From: Candidatus Margulisiibacteriota bacterium
Lineage (GTDB): Bacteria > Margulisbacteria > WOR-1 > JAKLHX01
Length of the DNA: 8,131 nucleotides
Direction of reading: 5' to 3'
NCBI GenBank assembly: GCA_022709925.1
Contig: JAKLHX010000042.1
Span: 1-8,131, forward strand
Position 1 is the stretch's first letter; each line of letters starts with the position of its first letter. The notes under the pieces are model-generated. The model saw nothing but the letters and a program-made list of their open reading frames with translations. It was not told the DNA's origin and made no database searches. This document shows positions 6,277 to 8,131 of this stretch, piece after piece. Made by a program: the position numbers and the translations under genes.

Positions 6277-6293
6277 CGGGTTTTGAGGTCTTT

Positions 6294-6326
6294 AGCTCCG
6301 AGTGCTGTTATTCTCGGAGCTTTTTT
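6294..6326 (+). terminator. Intrinsic terminator of the microprotein gene
   Basis: A perfect 9-bp stem, AGCTCCGAG (6294-6302) with CTCGGAGCT (6313-6321), a 10-nt loop and a run of six T (6321-6326). It follows the microprotein stop by 17 nt. The opposite strand has no T-run in the right place, so it acts only on plus-strand transcripts and separates this unit from the lipid kinase operon. Confidence 0.9.
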
Positions 6327-6330
6327 ATTG

Positions 6331-6339
6331 TGATATAAT
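6331..6339 (+). promoter_or_regulatory. Extended -10 element of the lipid kinase-rarA operon
   Basis: TGATATAAT, ending 8 nt before the ATG at 6348 and starting 4 nt after the terminator T-run. The -35 position would fall in the terminator stem and shows no match, so recognition probably rests on the extended -10. The start of transcription is predicted at or next to the start codon. Confidence 0.6.
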
Positions 6340-6347
6340 TTCCCTGG

Positions 6348-7226
6348 ATGAACATCAAGATCATAGTCAACCCGCGTGCAGGCGGCGGCAAGGCCCGCGA
6401 AATAGGTTTTAAAACAGAGCAATTCCTGTGCGACCTCGGGATAGAATACAGCCTCGACTCCACATACAGGCCGAAAGGCGCGACGTCCCTCGCAAAAAAA
6501 TCCATAGATGAAGGATTTGATCTGATAATAGCCGTAGGCGGCGACGGGACGGTCAACGAGATCGTCAACGGGATGATAGGATCCGGCTCCAAACTCGCCA
6601 TAATACCTGCCGGCACCAATAATAATTTCTCGAGGATGCTCGGAATAGACCCGGAAAATATCCAGGAAGCCCTCGAAACAGCTTTGGGGGATAACGCCAG
6701 GGCCATAGATGTCGGCAAATTGAACGAAAAATATTTCCTTAACGGGATCAGCATAGGGCTAAGCGCCGAAGCCCAGGACACCGGAGAGGTCGGCATACCT
6801 GTGCTACAGGAAAAAGGAAGCTACATGCTGAAACTGTTCAAGACCCTCTCAAAGTTCAAAGCGCCTAAACTGCTGATAAAGATGGACGGCGTGGACCTGC
6901 ATTCAAAGACGTTAATAACAAAGATAGCTAACGGAAAATATTTCGGCAACGGTTTCGGCATCGTTCCTTCGGCCGATATAGAGGACGGGATGCTCGACAT
7001 ATGCGTTCTCAACAATATGGGAAAGATGAAGTTCTTATACAGCATGCCGAACATATTAAAAGGCCGGCACAACAAGTCCTATCCTATGACAACCTTCAGA
7101 GCAAGCAATATCACGATAGAAAGCCCTGACCCTGTAAAAGCCGTCTGCGACGGAGAAACTGTCGACGGACCGGCCCCTTTCCGCATAACGGTCGCGGAAG
7201 AAAAGATCATAGTAAAAACCAAGTGA
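6348..7226 (+). CDS. Diacylglycerol kinase/lipid kinase family protein (DAGK_cat, YegS/BmrU-like)
   Basis: A 292-residue soluble lipid kinase-fold protein, the usual length for the bacterial DgkB/YegS/BmrU group, which phosphorylates diacylglycerol or related lipids with ATP at the membrane surface. Visible motifs: NPRAGGGKA (8-16) near the N-terminus; the nucleotide-binding GGDGTVNE (64-71); PAGTNNNFSR (87-96), where many relatives have GTxNDF; and, in the C-terminal beta domain, NGKYFGNGFGIVPSAD (195-210) followed by EDGMLDI (212-218). The substrate cannot be told from sequence; phosphatidylglycerol, diacylglycerol or another lipid alcohol are all possible. The ATG at 6348 has no Shine-Dalgarno and lies 8 nt after TGATATAAT, so a leaderless message is likely. 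The stop overlaps the rarA start as GTGA, so the two are co-transcribed, although no functional link between lipid phosphorylation and RarA is evident. Confidence 0.92.
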   Translation: MNIKIIVNPRAGGGKAREIGFKTEQFLCDLGIEYSLDSTYRPKGATSLAKKSIDEGFDLIIAVGGDGTVNEIVNGMIGSGSKLAIIPAGTNNNFSRMLGIDPENIQEALETALGDNARAIDVGKLNEKYFLNGISIGLSAEAQDTGEVGIPVLQEKGSYMLKLFKTLSKFKAPKLLIKMDGVDLHSKTLITKIANGKYFGNGFGIVPSADIEDGMLDICVLNNMGKMKFLYSMPNILKGRHNKSYPMTTFRASNITIESPDPVKAVCDGETVDGPAPFRITVAEEKIIVKTK

Positions 7227-8131
7227 ACCTCTTCGAAAGAAAAAAAGAATATCCTCTTCCCGTCAGGATGAGGCCTACAAAGCTGGAAGACCTCATCGGG
7301 CAGGAACATATAACCGGCAAAGATTCCTTGCTGGCCAGAGCTATCAGGTCTGACAAATTGTTCTCTGTCATCCTATTCGGACCTCCCGGATGCGGAAAGA
7401 CCGCCTTGGCGCATGTCATATCACAGGAAACGAACGCCCACTTCGAGAAGATGAACGCGGTAACTGCGGGAGTACCTGAAATAAGGAAACTTATCTTCGA
7501 AGCAAAGAGCAGATGGGATTTGAACGGCAAAAAGACGATAGCGTTCATCGACGAGATCCACAGGTTCAACAAGGTCCAGCAGGACGCTCTACTGCCTGAT
7601 GTCGAGGACGGGACCATAACCCTGATCGGCGCTACGACCCATAACCCGTTCTTTTCCGTGATCCCGGCGCTCGTATCAAGGTCTCAGGTATTCGAATTAA
7701 AAGCACTGAAGGCTGAAGACCTGAAGTCCCTTATCAAGAGGGCGCTTTCTGATAGAGAAAAAGGCCTTGGGGACCTCAAGATAAAGATAGACGATGAAGC
7801 CGCAGACTATCTGGCGAACACTTCCAACGGCGATGCAAGAAGGCTGTTGAACTCTCTTGAAATTGGCGCGCTCACCACTCCGCCTGATAAAAAAGGCATA
7901 ATACATATCACTATTGAGACAGCCAAGGAATCCATACAAAAAAGATCCCTGGTATATGACAAGGACGGGGACGGACATTATGACACGATCTCCGCTTTTA
8001 TAAAAAGCCTCAGGGGTTCCGATCCGGACGCCGCGCTTTACTGGCTGGCAAAAATGGTCTATGCAGGAGAAGATCCGAGATTTATCGCGAGAAGGTTCGT
8101 GATATTCGCCAGCGAAGACATAGGCAACGCA
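7223..8131 (+). CDS. rarA: Replication-associated recombination protein RarA/MgsA (AAA+ ATPase; partial)
   Basis: Clamp-loader-like AAA+ ATPase that acts at stalled replication forks and single-stranded DNA ends. 303 residues are visible; the family is about 400-450, so roughly a quarter to a third of the C-terminus is missing. Motifs: PLPVRMRPTKLEDLIGQEH (11-29), the typical family N-terminus; Walker A GPPGCGKT (53-60); Walker B AFIDEIHRFN (107-116) running into KVQQDALLP; sensor 1 GATTHNPFF (136-144, usually GATTENPSF); arginine finger SR (152-153); sensor 2 GDARR (203-207); and the RarA-specific KSLRGSDPDAALYWLAKM (261-278), GEDPRFIARR (282-291) and SEDIGNA. The start is taken as GTG at 7223, overlapping the previous stop, because the residues before the ATG at 7268 match the family. 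No strong ribosome binding site is seen, consistent with translational coupling. Confidence 0.96.
   Translation, partial: MNLFERKKEYPLPVRMRPTKLEDLIGQEHITGKDSLLARAIRSDKLFSVILFGPPGCGKTALAHVISQETNAHFEKMNAVTAGVPEIRKLIFEAKSRWDLNGKKTIAFIDEIHRFNKVQQDALLPDVEDGTITLIGATTHNPFFSVIPALVSRSQVFELKALKAEDLKSLIKRALSDREKGLGDLKIKIDDEAADYLANTSNGDARRLLNSLEIGALTTPPDKKGIIHITIETAKESIQKRSLVYDKDGDGHYDTISAFIKSLRGSDPDAALYWLAKMVYAGEDPRFIARRFVIFASEDIGNA

Noticed and set aside
6126..6796. Minus-strand open frames opposite the microprotein and the lipid kinase.
   Set aside because: No ribosome binding site or family resemblance; they mirror well-supported plus-strand genes.
7268..7270. Alternative ATG start for rarA.
   Set aside because: It would remove residues matching the conserved RarA N-terminus (PLPVR before MRP). 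The GTG at 7223 is in frame and overlaps the previous stop.
1..8131. CRISPR arrays, tRNA or rRNA genes, insertion sequences, phage genes or riboswitches.
   Set aside because: No regularly spaced repeats, transposase or integrase motifs, tRNA-like folds or rRNA segments were noticed. Nearly all sequence is accounted for by the listed genes.

Overview
This window comes from an anaerobic, H2-metabolising bacterium. The codon usage is rich in ATA (Ile) and AGG (Arg) at intermediate G+C. The main locus is a multisubunit [FeFe] hydrogenase under a Rex redox regulator. This would fit a fermentative member of a little-cultured lineage such as Omnitrophota or Elusimicrobiota, but the phylum is a low-confidence guess because no rRNA or other phylogenetic marker was analysed. 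Nothing suggests recent transfer, phage or insertion-sequence activity.

Minus strand, 1-5441: an operon read from right to left. It encodes Rex (4815-5441), a NuoE/HydC-like [2Fe-2S] subunit (4284-4796), an unusually long HydB-like subunit (1150-4287) and the catalytic HydA subunit (1-1137, cut by the window edge). Gene junctions are tight: 18 nt, a 4-nt ATGA overlap, and 12 nt. The HydB protein is a fusion. A thioredoxin-like [2Fe-2S] domain and a complete NuoF (FMN/NADH/[4Fe-4S]) module are followed by a full GltD/NfnB-like FAD-NAD(P)H module, where the usual HydB ends in a small ferredoxin domain. The complex should therefore be able to exchange electrons between H2 and two nicotinamide sites, possibly by electron bifurcation or confurcation. 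Rex would tie its expression to the NADH/NAD+ ratio.

Minus strand, 5507-6115: a 202-residue protein of unknown function. Its only good start lies 9 nt below an extended -10 box and has no ribosome binding site.

Plus strand, 6140-6326: a compact transcription unit with a strong promoter, a strong Shine-Dalgarno, a 25-codon ORF and an intrinsic terminator. The ORF encodes a tiny tryptophan-flanked single-helix membrane peptide that ordinary gene callers would miss.

Plus strand, 6331-8131: a two-gene operon encoding a diacylglycerol/lipid kinase family protein (6348-7226, apparently leaderless) and the AAA+ replication-recombination factor RarA/MgsA (7223 to the window end, partial). The two are coupled by a 4-nt GTGA overlap.

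The window is densely coding, with no gene-free stretch over 300 bases. The most notable items are the HydB-GltD fusion, the Trp-belted microprotein gene, the matching TGATATAAT leaderless starts, and an 8-bp inverted repeat that brackets the rex promoter and covers the rex Shine-Dalgarno.
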